The position numbers and the translations under genes were made by a program. Below are positions 1 to 7,523 of a DNA stretch of 21,196 nt, piece by piece (positions within the stretch are counted from its first letter, which is position 1; the number at the start of each line of letters is the position of its first letter). Origin of the DNA: CAINVV01 sp964506325 (lineage in GTDB: Bacteria; Bacteroidota; Bacteroidia; Bacteroidales; Prolixibacteraceae); the NCBI GenBank assembly GCA_964506325.1, contig CAZDLO010000057.1, forward strand, positions 1 through 21,196. Reading direction: 5' to 3'. The notes under the pieces were generated by a model. It saw only the letters and a list, made by a program, of their open reading frames with translations, ran no database searches and was not told the origin of the DNA.

Positions 1-1705
1 CCAGATGCAGGGTCATGGGCATCAGGACCTCCAGGGTGTCGCCGTTTTTCCACTGCCGCTGCAGCGGCACATAGCTCCCCGGAACGCTGGTGATTGCCTG
101 CTTTTGACCGTTGATGCGGATCTCAAAACTTTGAGTCGCCCACCATGGACGACGCAGATGAACCGTCAGGCCGACGGGGGCTGGGCAAGAAAATACCAGG
201 CGCGTCGCCCCCTCATCGGGAAAGCGCGTCTCCTGGCGAACCTGGACAGCGCGGGCTTTCCAATTCAATTCCGAAGCGATAAATAGATTGACAAAAAGCC
301 CTTCAGCTCCATCATTAAAATAGATGCAATCTGAGAACTTGGCGACGCTTTCCAGGCCCGTTCCGGCACAGCAACTGCAACTGCTCCCCCCTTTTGCGAA
401 CTCGCCCCAACCTTTCTTTGATTGGCCCGATTCCAGCTCTTGAAAGTAAAGCTGTCCGCCGGTTTTCGGATGCACCGTCGAAAGGATTTGATTCCAGAGC
501 GTCCGCTCATAAAAATCGGCATACCGGGCCTGAGGTTCGGTGATAAAGAGCCCCCGGGTCAGCTTGAGCATATTATGTGAATTACAGGTTTCTGAAGTGT
601 GTAGATGCACATGCCCGGAAAGGTGGGCTTTGGGACTGAAAGCTTCACCCATACTGTTGCCGCCGGTGACATAGGAACGCTCCGAAACGACCGTTTCCCA
701 GAACGCCCGGGCGGCTTTCCCCAACTTTTCCTCAGCGGTTAACTGGTACTGCCGAAGTGCGCCGATGAACTTGGGCATCTGGGTATTGGCGTGCATCCCA
801 TCGAAAATATCCTGATGCTCGGCCATCGGATCGATGACCTTACGTTGGTTGAAACGCTGAGCCAGCTGGAGGTGTTTTTCCTTTCCGGTCACACTGTATA
901 AGTTGGCCAGGACTTCATTCATCCCCCCATGCTCGATTCCGAGCATCTCCTGCATCTGCTGCTCATTGAGCTGATTGGTGTTCTGGATCACCCAGTCGAT
1001 GGTCTTTTCCAGAACGTCCAGCGCTTGACGGTTACCGGTGAGAACATACATATCCAGCAGTCCGGCATAGATTTTATGTTGAACATACCAGGCAGGACCG
1101 ACCTGGAAGGCCGGCTCGTTGATAAGTTTTTCCATATGCAAAATGGATTTTTCGGGCATTCCCCCAAGATATCCGTTTTTCATGGCCGCCTGGCACTCGG
1201 CCAGCTTCGCAACAAGCTCGTCGGCAGATTTTTTTAGCTCCACATTCCCCGTGTTGCGGTAAATCATAGCGCAGGCCGAAAGATAATGGGCCAGTGCATG
1301 GCCGGTGGTCCCCCAACCCAAATAGTCACTTCCTTTAGCCGGGTTGGGCAGCCCCGCTTCGCGCCGAAAGGGATAGAGGAGTGGATCGAGCTTGGTATCC
1401 AGGAGATATTGCCGTTGGATCTCCTGGGCATGCTTGAAAGGGCCTTCCAGCAGTGTGACCTGATTGAGATCAAAAGCATAAGCCTTAGGGGCAACTTTGT
1501 CCGGAACCAGAATGGCCAGCGGATCGAGCCGGTCGGCCAGGTTAAATGGTTCCGCTGTGAAGGGTACCGCATTGCGGACCGCCGGTGTCGCCTGCTGTGG
1601 TAACGGTTCACCCCCCACTGTCAGGGTGACGCCCGACAGCAGTAACAACAGCGTAACCGGCAGGACTGCTGCAATCAATTTTTGAACACGAATCATAGTC
1701 CTCAT
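1..1705 (-). CDS. DUF1680-family glycosidase (GH127/GH146-like), C-terminally cut by window edge
   Basis: One uninterrupted frame of 568 codons runs from an ATG at 1705 off the left edge. A hydrophobic signal sequence occupies about residues 8-30. The catalytic (alpha/alpha)6 domain starts near residue 80 with the family signature LLEGPFKHAQE. The Glu and Cys residues that bind zinc and act as nucleophile in GH127 are present: E372-T-C374 (SETCNSHNML) and C445-C446 (CSCCAGTG). Members with known activity are beta-L-arabinofuranosidases, so hydrolysis of beta-L-arabinofuranosides outside the cytoplasm is the best guess. It resembles the 806-residue enzyme at 9041-11461 more than the one at 1964-4720. 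An AGGAGG six bases before the ATG decides the start; a second in-frame ATG lies at 1696. Its GC content is visibly higher than that of the other genes and its codons favour CTG, GGC and ACC, suggesting acquisition. The family call is firm, the substrate is not. Confidence 0.88.
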   Translation of the reverse strand, partial: MRTMIRVQKLIAAVLPVTLLLLLSGVTLTVGGEPLPQQATPAVRNAVPFTAEPFNLADRLDPLAILVPDKVAPKAYAFDLNQVTLLEGPFKHAQEIQRQYLLDTKLDPLLYPFRREAGLPNPAKGSDYLGWGTTGHALAHYLSACAMIYRNTGNVELKKSADELVAKLAECQAAMKNGYLGGMPEKSILHMEKLINEPAFQVGPAWYVQHKIYAGLLDMYVLTGNRQALDVLEKTIDWVIQNTNQLNEQQMQEMLGIEHGGMNEVLANLYSVTGKEKHLQLAQRFNQRKVIDPMAEHQDIFDGMHANTQMPKFIGALRQYQLTAEEKLGKAARAFWETVVSERSYVTGGNSMGEAFSPKAHLSGHVHLHTSETCNSHNMLKLTRGLFITEPQARYADFYERTLWNQILSTVHPKTGGQLYFQELESGQSKKGWGEFAKGGSSCSCCAGTGLESVAKFSDCIYFNDGAEGLFVNLFIASELNWKARAVQVRQETRFPDEGATRLVFSCPAPVGLTVHLRRPWWATQSFEIRINGQKQAITSVPGSYVPLQRQWKNGDTLEVLMPMTLHL

Positions 1706-1761
1706 TTTATTCCTCCTCGTTTTTTTAGTTTTTTAGTTTTCATTTCATTCCTCCTCGTTTT
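1697..1761 (-). repeat. Tandem duplication of a Shine-Dalgarno/start region
   Basis: The segments 1697-1723 and 1735-1761 are direct repeats, 24 of 27 bases identical and offset by 38 bp. On the minus strand each reads ACGAGGAGGAAT(A/G)AAATGA, so each carries a full AGGAGG (1712-1717 and 1750-1755) followed six bases later by an ATG. Such strong ribosome-binding sites are absent before the other genes here, whose upstream sequences are AT-rich. The downstream copy sets the glycosidase start at 1705. Confidence 0.85.
1702..1743 (-). CDS. Possible 13-residue leader ORF coupled to the left-edge glycosidase
   Basis: A short frame encodes MKTKKLKKRGGIK. It has its own AGGAGG six bases before its ATG, and its TGA stop overlaps the downstream start codon as ATGA. 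That arrangement is typical of translational coupling. It arises from a duplication of the ribosome-binding/start region, so it could simply be a by-product. The peptide is very basic and matches nothing I recognise. Confidence 0.3.
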   Translation of the reverse strand: MKTKKLKKRGGIK

Positions 1762-1887
1762 ACTCGATACTCATTCATTTTGGCGATCAATCACCCTTGC
1801 CATAGACGGTCACTTTATTCAGTCGTATGTGCATGTATCCCGTCCCTTCAGACGATACCAGTTATGGTCCGCAGGAATCAAAAGATC

Positions 1888-1908
1888 TAACATGTGACAA
1901 ACATGTTA
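1888..1908. promoter_or_regulatory. Perfect 8-bp inverted repeat, operator candidate
   Basis: TAACATGT (1888-1895) and its exact complement ACATGTTA (1901-1908) are separated by GACAA. The site lies in the 220-bp gap between the stop of the glycosidase at 1964-4720 and the start of the left-edge glycosidase, about 180 bp upstream of the latter's ATG. Size and symmetry fit the binding site of a dimeric helix-turn-helix regulator. No run of T follows, so an intrinsic terminator is less likely. No regulator for it is seen in the window. I see nothing else definite in this gap. Confidence 0.4.
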
Positions 1909-1963
1909 TTCTCTTTGAGGCCATATTCCCCCGTATAATGAGGGATTATTATTAAATGTACCT

Positions 1964-4720
1964 CTAATCGATTTTTACCTGTAAGGGTTGTTTTTTAATC
2001 CATACGATAGACCCACCTTCCTTGTTTTCCGGTCCAGGTTTATTACGATTATTACGTGCATAATTGGGTATTGCAAGCATAGGTGTCCCATCGTCCCATT
2101 TGCCATTTATCGTCATGACCCCATTAAGCAGATCATCTCTCCAGTCCAAAGTCAGAGATCTTGTACTGACGCATTTTTCTATATTAGGCTGATCGACTTT
2201 TTCAACATTATAAATCAAGGGACCGTAACGTATAGCAATTCTGCCTCGATCTGCTTGAATTTTCTCATCAGCTGTGATGGTCTGAATTTCCATAGGCAGC
2301 TCAAAATCCACCTTATCTCCTGTTTTCCATGTTCTTTTGATAGCTGCGTATCCATTTACAATTTTGGGAGTCATTGTTTTGCCATTTACTGCCAGAGATT
2401 TTAGTCCTGAAACTGTCGGTGTCGGGGTATACAACGCACTTGTGGTCCTATTGGGTAGACGTACAAAAATGGTGAACTCTTTACTTTGTTTAGGATTAAC
2501 GGTTATCGAAACCTTTCCACTCCATGGATAATCTGTCTTCTGAATCATTTCAATATCGGTCCCCGCCACTTTTTCGACTTTTATGGTACTCCCAATAAAC
2601 ATGTTTACGTAAAGGCCTTTGTCGCTCCTTAAGTAGGTCCATGTCGGGATCATAAGAAGTGTTCTTGAAATATTCCCGGCGCAGCACGAAAGAAACTGAT
2701 AACGCGATTGAGATGATGAAAGAGGATTCGAATAATAGAAATTCTTTCCATCCAGATCGAGAGAACCCAACAAGGCATTGTATATTGTCTCTTCAAAGAG
2801 ATCTGCATATTTTGCATCATGATAGGCGAGATTCATTTTATATTGGAAGAATATCAGTCCGCAGCTTGAACATGATTCACACATTGCATTGTTCCGGAGT
2901 GAATAATTCGGACCAAAACCTTCAGGACTTTCTCCGCTGCCTATACCTCCGGTTATATAGTATTTTTTGTTAACAATATTGTCCCACAGTGACAGAACAG
3001 CACTCTGGTAGTCAATATCTCCAGTTTCGGCAGCTATATCTGCCATACCTGAATAGCAATAAACTGCACGAACAGCGTGCCCTACAGCTTCATATTGCTG
3101 TTTCACAGGAAGATGACTTTGGTCGTATTCTGCTTCATATTCCTGTGGCACAGAAACGTGACTCTGATCGTATTCTGAACCATTTTTTCTGCAATCGAGT
3201 AGGAATTTTGACAAAGCAATGTAAGAATCGCCATGTTTACTGCCTTCCATATCATTTACAAAGCGTCCAAATCTGACCAGTGCCTGTTCCATTTCCTGAT
3301 GGCCGTCGTACCATTCCTTTTTACCTGGACCTATGTTTGCTACCCAGCAGTCAGCTAATTTCTTTGCCGCATCATAAAGTCTTTTATCCTTTCCTTCAGT
3401 CAAAGTGTAATGATTTATAGCTGATTCTAGAAAATAACCTGCAACATAACCTTCATGATTTGCCCTGAATACTGGAGACCACCTTTCTTTCCAGCGTGAA
3501 GTATCCCGGAGAGTATAAGCTGTATGCAGATATCCATCTGGTTCTTGTGCAGCCAGGATGATTGGGATCCATTCTTCAAGGGTTTTCTTCATTTTTTCCT
3601 GTGCTGCAATTATCTCTTTATCTCCCTGTGGATCAATCATAAGGGCAATACACATCGACTCAACGGTCTGATGAACCCAGGCAGCTGACCATACAGCTCC
3701 GACATGTTTTCCATGTTTTTCTCCGCGTAATGCTTTGCCTGCTTCAATAAAATTATCTAGTCCGCCAGGTGTGCGAGTTGTTCGGTTTATATTTTCAATA
3801 CAATATGGTATCCAATTGATAATCATTGCCTTAATTCTGTCATTCCAAAGTGGGCTGTCTATCTTATATTGCTTCGTATAAACTACATCGAGCCGTTTAA
3901 CCTGGGGAGGTTGTTGTACATTTACTTTCAGTGAGGTGGAAGAAGAAAGATTGCCTTCTGTGACAGTCAATGAAAGAATGTAATCTCCCAACGCACTAAA
4001 TGTAGCTGTAGTATTAAGTGCTTGGGCATCAGTAAAATTAACTTCACCGGGTCCGGATACTTTGCTCCATTCAATTTTATTTATGGGAGTTAATGATTTC
4101 ACCTTTCCAGACAAATAGGTTATCCCTCCAAGTATAAGTGAACGATCAATCCCTTCAGTTATAAACGGGGGATAGTCAGGTGAATTCTCAACCTTAAAGA
4201 CAACCCATTCTAGAAGCGTTGAAATAGGTCTGTCTGTTGAGTCAACTTCAAGTCTTAATCTGGTAGTTTTAATTTCATCAAAAGTGGTAGAATTAAACTG
4301 ATTGTTTTCGAGACCCAAACCAGTGGCATTTTTCACTGGAATAAAATTGTTCCCATCCCAATATAGAAGACGATAAGCAGAAGGAAGTTTAATGCTGTTT
4401 TTATAATTCCACCAGAATACAGCAATTTTCCTGATACTAACCAATTGAGTCCATTCATATTGTACCCATTGTACTGAAAGGCGTTGCAATTGTCTGTTTC
4501 CGCTTCCATTGTTATTAGGGAGAAGGCTGTCGTTAAGCCAGGTCAACATGGTTGCCCCCCGTGATGAACTGGTTGGCTTAGCAACAAATGCAAGGTTTTG
4601 TCCCGAAGGAAATGCTATTTTCCCCTGACCGTATACATTCACTAAAGTACCTCCAGAGAAGAATAGTGATAAAACTATTCCAAGCGCTCCATACATTCTC
4701 TTTTTACAATAACTTTTCAT
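1964..4720 (-). CDS. Multidomain GH127-like (DUF1680) glycosidase with discoidin-like and PKD-like N-terminal modules
   Basis: The protein has 918 residues from the ATG at 4720. A longer in-frame start at 4867 would overlap the esterase gene upstream and push the signal sequence 49 residues inward, so I reject it. A signal sequence (about residues 8-31, ending VYGQ) is followed by a discoidin (F5/8 type C)-like beta-sandwich (about 32-185), probably for carbohydrate binding. A PKD/Ig-like module follows (about 190-268), then the DUF1680 domain (about 275-845). The latter has the family blocks EAVGHAVRA (544-552) and CCAGNISR (679-686), and the GH127 zinc/nucleophile residues E615-S-C617 and C679-C680. 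GH127 relatives remove beta-L-arabinofuranose, and one branch removes another rare sugar of rhamnogalacturonan II, so the substrate is open. It starts 46 bp after the esterase, consistent with one operon. A tandem duplication at residues 516-545 is described separately. Confidence 0.88.
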   Translation of the reverse strand: MKSYCKKRMYGALGIVLSLFFSGGTLVNVYGQGKIAFPSGQNLAFVAKPTSSSRGATMLTWLNDSLLPNNNGSGNRQLQRLSVQWVQYEWTQLVSIRKIAVFWWNYKNSIKLPSAYRLLYWDGNNFIPVKNATGLGLENNQFNSTTFDEIKTTRLRLEVDSTDRPISTLLEWVVFKVENSPDYPPFITEGIDRSLILGGITYLSGKVKSLTPINKIEWSKVSGPGEVNFTDAQALNTTATFSALGDYILSLTVTEGNLSSSTSLKVNVQQPPQVKRLDVVYTKQYKIDSPLWNDRIKAMIINWIPYCIENINRTTRTPGGLDNFIEAGKALRGEKHGKHVGAVWSAAWVHQTVESMCIALMIDPQGDKEIIAAQEKMKKTLEEWIPIILAAQEPDGYLHTAYTLRDTSRWKERWSPVFRANHEGYVAGYFLESAINHYTLTEGKDKRLYDAAKKLADCWVANIGPGKKEWYDGHQEMEQALVRFGRFVNDMEGSKHGDSYIALSKFLLDCRKNGSEYDQSHVSVPQEYEAEYDQSHLPVKQQYEAVGHAVRAVYCYSGMADIAAETGDIDYQSAVLSLWDNIVNKKYYITGGIGSGESPEGFGPNYSLRNNAMCESCSSCGLIFFQYKMNLAYHDAKYADLFEETIYNALLGSLDLDGKNFYYSNPLSSSQSRYQFLSCCAGNISRTLLMIPTWTYLRSDKGLYVNMFIGSTIKVEKVAGTDIEMIQKTDYPWSGKVSITVNPKQSKEFTIFVRLPNRTTSALYTPTPTVSGLKSLAVNGKTMTPKIVNGYAAIKRTWKTGDKVDFELPMEIQTITADEKIQADRGRIAIRYGPLIYNVEKVDQPNIEKCVSTRSLTLDWRDDLLNGVMTINGKWDDGTPMLAIPNYARNNRNKPGPENKEGGSIVWIKKQPLQVKID
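3087..3176 (-). repeat. 45-bp in-frame tandem duplication inside the GH127-like gene
   Basis: Segments 3087-3131 and 3132-3176 are adjacent and 37 of 45 bases identical. They encode EYDQSHVSVPQEYEA (residues 516-530) and EYDQSHLPVKQQYEA (531-545). The second copy keeps the family pattern H-x-P-V-x-x-Q-x-x-AVGHAVRA, so the first copy looks like the insertion. The reading frame is preserved. Confidence 0.9.
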
Positions 4721-4766
4721 GGGATAATTATTTATATGTTCAAAACTTTTGAATCTTAATTTGTAA

Positions 4767-6227
4767 TTATTCGGTGATTCCTTTCCACTTATCAGTCCTG
4801 AAAGGATCTGCCGGAAGTCCTTCACTGTTGTACAGGTTGACATCGGAGGGATTATTGGCCCAGCCATAGCGGATAGCTACAGGCTCAGCAACTTCCGGTG
4901 CACTGATTTCGACTTTATTTGAACTTGTGATTTTTGCATTCGCCCAGTAAAACTTATGATCATAACCGGCAATAGTGAAACCCTTCACATAACCGTATTT
5001 ATCTTTCGCTTTCAACCCGACAATAACATGGTCGAAGGTAATCTCCACCCTGTTCCCGATAATTTTCATCTCTTTGTAAACCGGTCCCTGATTTTCAATG
5101 TTTTGGTGGTAAGCAACATTCAGTGCTGAGAGCGCAAGCCTTTTTCCGACTGTTTGCTTGTCTTTCGGATGAATGTCCACTGCATCGCCAACATCGATGG
5201 CAGAAGCCATACCTGTATTAGGTAAAGAGAGGGTCATAGATTGGGCTTCACGCAACTCTGCCCAGGTACTTTCAGCTGGCAAGCTATCGGCTTTCATAAA
5301 GTTGGCCAATTGGACAAAAAGGAATGGGAAATCGCCCTGTTCCCATTGTGCCCGCCAGTCTTTGATCATATCTGAAAAAACACGACGATACTGGAAGGCC
5401 CTACCGGCATTGCCTTCTCCCTGGTACCAGATAGCTCCCTTAATTCCGTAAGGCACCAAAGGATTGATCATCCCATTGTACAACAAAGTCGGGTAGGCGT
5501 TTGGTCCTAGCTTTTTCTCATTTTTCTGGTTGTAATCTGCAATATCCAACTTCTTCAAATCCTCTAGCTTAGCAGCAAAATCCGGGTTTTTTGCAATGGT
5601 CTCAGGACTCGTCCAGGTTTCTGCTACAGTACCTCCCCATGTAGGATTGATCAGACCAATCGGTACTTTCAGTTTCTGGTAAAGTGCTCGTCCGAAAAAA
5701 TAGGCCACGGCTGAAAATTTTGGAGAGGAGACAGGCGAACATACCCTCCAATCACCTTCTTCGAGGTTATCTTGAGGTGTTTGGGCAATCCGTTTCTTAA
5801 CGGTAAAGAGCCTGATTTCAGGATAATTGGATGCAGCAATTTCGGCTGCAGCATTGTTGGCCGAAGAGAGGTTGAACTCCATATTGGACTGTCCGGAACA
5901 GACCCATACTTCTCCAATCAGGATGTTTTCGATGGTTCGGAGGTTCTTGCCTTGGACAACCATTATATAAGGCCCTCCGTAATTCATAGGTTGAAGGGTT
6001 ACTTTCCATTTGCCATCCTTGCCAGTCTTAGTTGTGACTGTTTTATTATTAAAGGTAACTCTTACCTTTTCACCTGGTGAAGCCCAACCCCAAACCGGGA
6101 TAGGAATCCCTTGCTGCAAAACCATGTTGCTGTTAAAAAAAGGCGGAAGTGTTACTTGAGCTCTCGCTATTGAGCTGAAAAACAGTATAATAAATAAAAG
6201 TTTCAGATTTCTAAAAGAGGTTTTCAT
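4767..6227 (-). CDS. Secreted sialate O-acetylesterase-type SGNH carbohydrate esterase
   Basis: The protein has 486 residues, a signal peptide (about 1-24, ending ARAQ), a short beta-sandwich domain (about 25-100) and an SGNH-hydrolase domain. Block I is GQSNM with the nucleophile S114. The oxyanion-hole block is WYQGEGNAG with N273. The catalytic Asp-His pair is DIH at 351-353. This is the arrangement of the SASA/DUF303 family, which hydrolyses O-acetyl esters on sugars. In PULs such enzymes usually deacetylate plant polysaccharides rather than sialic acid, and no other sialic-acid gene is present. The usual GES in the oxyanion block is GEG here, a mild change. It lies 72 bp after the ThuA gene and 46 bp before the GH127-like gene, fitting a shared transcript. 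It probably acts in the periplasm or at the surface. Confidence 0.88.
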   Translation of the reverse strand: MKTSFRNLKLLFIILFFSSIARAQVTLPPFFNSNMVLQQGIPIPVWGWASPGEKVRVTFNNKTVTTKTGKDGKWKVTLQPMNYGGPYIMVVQGKNLRTIENILIGEVWVCSGQSNMEFNLSSANNAAAEIAASNYPEIRLFTVKKRIAQTPQDNLEEGDWRVCSPVSSPKFSAVAYFFGRALYQKLKVPIGLINPTWGGTVAETWTSPETIAKNPDFAAKLEDLKKLDIADYNQKNEKKLGPNAYPTLLYNGMINPLVPYGIKGAIWYQGEGNAGRAFQYRRVFSDMIKDWRAQWEQGDFPFLFVQLANFMKADSLPAESTWAELREAQSMTLSLPNTGMASAIDVGDAVDIHPKDKQTVGKRLALSALNVAYHQNIENQGPVYKEMKIIGNRVEITFDHVIVGLKAKDKYGYVKGFTIAGYDHKFYWANAKITSSNKVEISAPEVAEPVAIRYGWANNPSDVNLYNSEGLPADPFRTDKWKGITE

Positions 6228-6299
6228 TTTTTCTGAATTATTAAGTTTGTTGGATCAACAGGATCATGAAATTTTTGCAATGTCACAAGTTAAAATTTC

Positions 6300-7511
6300 T
6301 TATTTTGCAGGTTGCAGGCGTGCTAATGCAAATTCACATGCGTCTTTTAATTGAGGATTACCGGCCAGTGTTTTAATTACCGGTATACTTAGATCGGATC
6401 CCATCCAGCTGAGTTCTCCAAGTAATAACTTTTTGCCATCATCTGTAGTATCTTTGTTTTCGAGCACTTTAATTATAAGTTTTTCGAACTTCTGAAGTGC
6501 CTCAGGTATCTTTGCCTCAGTTCGGATACGGCTTTGCAGATCGGCGAAATATTTTGTGCTTTTCGTAATATCATAAGTCGCTATTTTTGCCATATCATTT
6601 TCAAGGGTCATTTCCTTAAACCCTACCCTTAGAGATGCTCCGGCAGCATTTGGGAAATCGTATGGGATTTTCTGTGTTACTTTTCCCGAAGCAGCCCATT
6701 CTGTTCCACGCTGGAGAGTAACAATAAAACCAACACACTCCATTGCCGGGCCACCACCCTCATCAGCGTGGCCAAGAGCAGTATGGAATATCCTCCCTTT
6801 ACCGTAGTTGATTGTCATCAGCATCGGCTCGCTGCGTATAGTGCCATCCGGTCTTTTAGGAGATTGGGCTGTTGCCAGGATTTCCATATTTTTCCCAGGG
6901 CCACGTAACTCACTGTATAATTCATCGTTACCGTGCACCCATCGCACAGGTAATCCTTTGGTTATGAGATGTTCCCCGTTTCTGATCCTTACTTCAAATT
7001 CGTTTCTTTTACCATGAGATCCGCCTCGGCCGGCTGTCGAGTCGATCATCATTTGCTCCCCTTTATAATATACATATGGACCAGACTTTTCATTTCGGCC
7101 TCCCCAGCCTCCAAGTCCGATCATCTCATTGTACTCTTTCCAATCGGGGAATGCGTTATCTCCGGCATGATATATTACTACACCACCGCCATTGTTTACA
7201 TAAGTGACAAATGCGGTTTTGGTTTTCTCCGACCATAAATCCCCGTTGTAGTCAATAACTACTACATTGTATTTGGAGAAATTTGGATTAAAAGTACTCA
7301 TGTCCCCTTTTTTTTCAGGAGATTTAATGATATCGGTAGAAAAAAGGCCGGTTTGATCAAGCAGTTGCTTAAGGACAGGTGAACTGGCTTTCCAATTGTG
7401 ATTATTTTGTCCGGTAACAATCAATGCTTTGTATTCCGCTCCCATATTACATGCATTCAAGAGGGCAATTAATCCGGCAAAAACTAATATTAACAGATAT
7501 TGTCTTTTCAT
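6300..7511 (-). CDS. ThuA-domain lipoprotein
   Basis: The protein has 403 residues with a lipoprotein signal, LLNAC, giving an acylated C21. The ThuA-like domain (class I glutamine-amidotransferase-like fold) spans about residues 27-275. Typical elements are YKALIVTGQNNHNW near its start, VNNGGGVVIYHAGDNAF in the middle, and GRIFHTALGHADEG near its end. The C-terminal 110 residues are helical and HEAT-like in look, which is extra to the minimal domain. The biochemical role of the family is poorly settled: it is linked to trehalose and other disaccharide metabolism in rhizobia and often sits next to Gfo/Idh oxidoreductases. It starts 12 bp after the oxidoreductase stop, so the two are almost certainly cotranscribed and may act on the same sugar. 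Its lipid anchor places it in the periplasm or on the outer membrane. There is no obvious Shine-Dalgarno. Confidence 0.85.
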   Translation of the reverse strand: MKRQYLLILVFAGLIALLNACNMGAEYKALIVTGQNNHNWKASSPVLKQLLDQTGLFSTDIIKSPEKKGDMSTFNPNFSKYNVVVIDYNGDLWSEKTKTAFVTYVNNGGGVVIYHAGDNAFPDWKEYNEMIGLGGWGGRNEKSGPYVYYKGEQMMIDSTAGRGGSHGKRNEFEVRIRNGEHLITKGLPVRWVHGNDELYSELRGPGKNMEILATAQSPKRPDGTIRSEPMLMTINYGKGRIFHTALGHADEGGGPAMECVGFIVTLQRGTEWAASGKVTQKIPYDFPNAAGASLRVGFKEMTLENDMAKIATYDITKSTKYFADLQSRIRTEAKIPEALQKFEKLIIKVLENKDTTDDGKKLLLGELSWMGSDLSIPVIKTLAGNPQLKDACEFALARLQPAK

Positions 7512-7523
7512 TTGAGCTTCAAA

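Noticed and set aside
1286..1603. Plus-strand and other-frame ORFs across 1-1900
   Set aside because: They overlap a single 568-codon minus-strand frame that carries the full DUF1680 signature, so they are shadows of it.
4721..4867. N-terminal extension of the GH127-like gene overlapping the esterase gene
   Set aside because: It would place 49 non-hydrophobic residues before the signal sequence and overlap the esterase C-terminus in another frame; the ATG at 4720 fits better.
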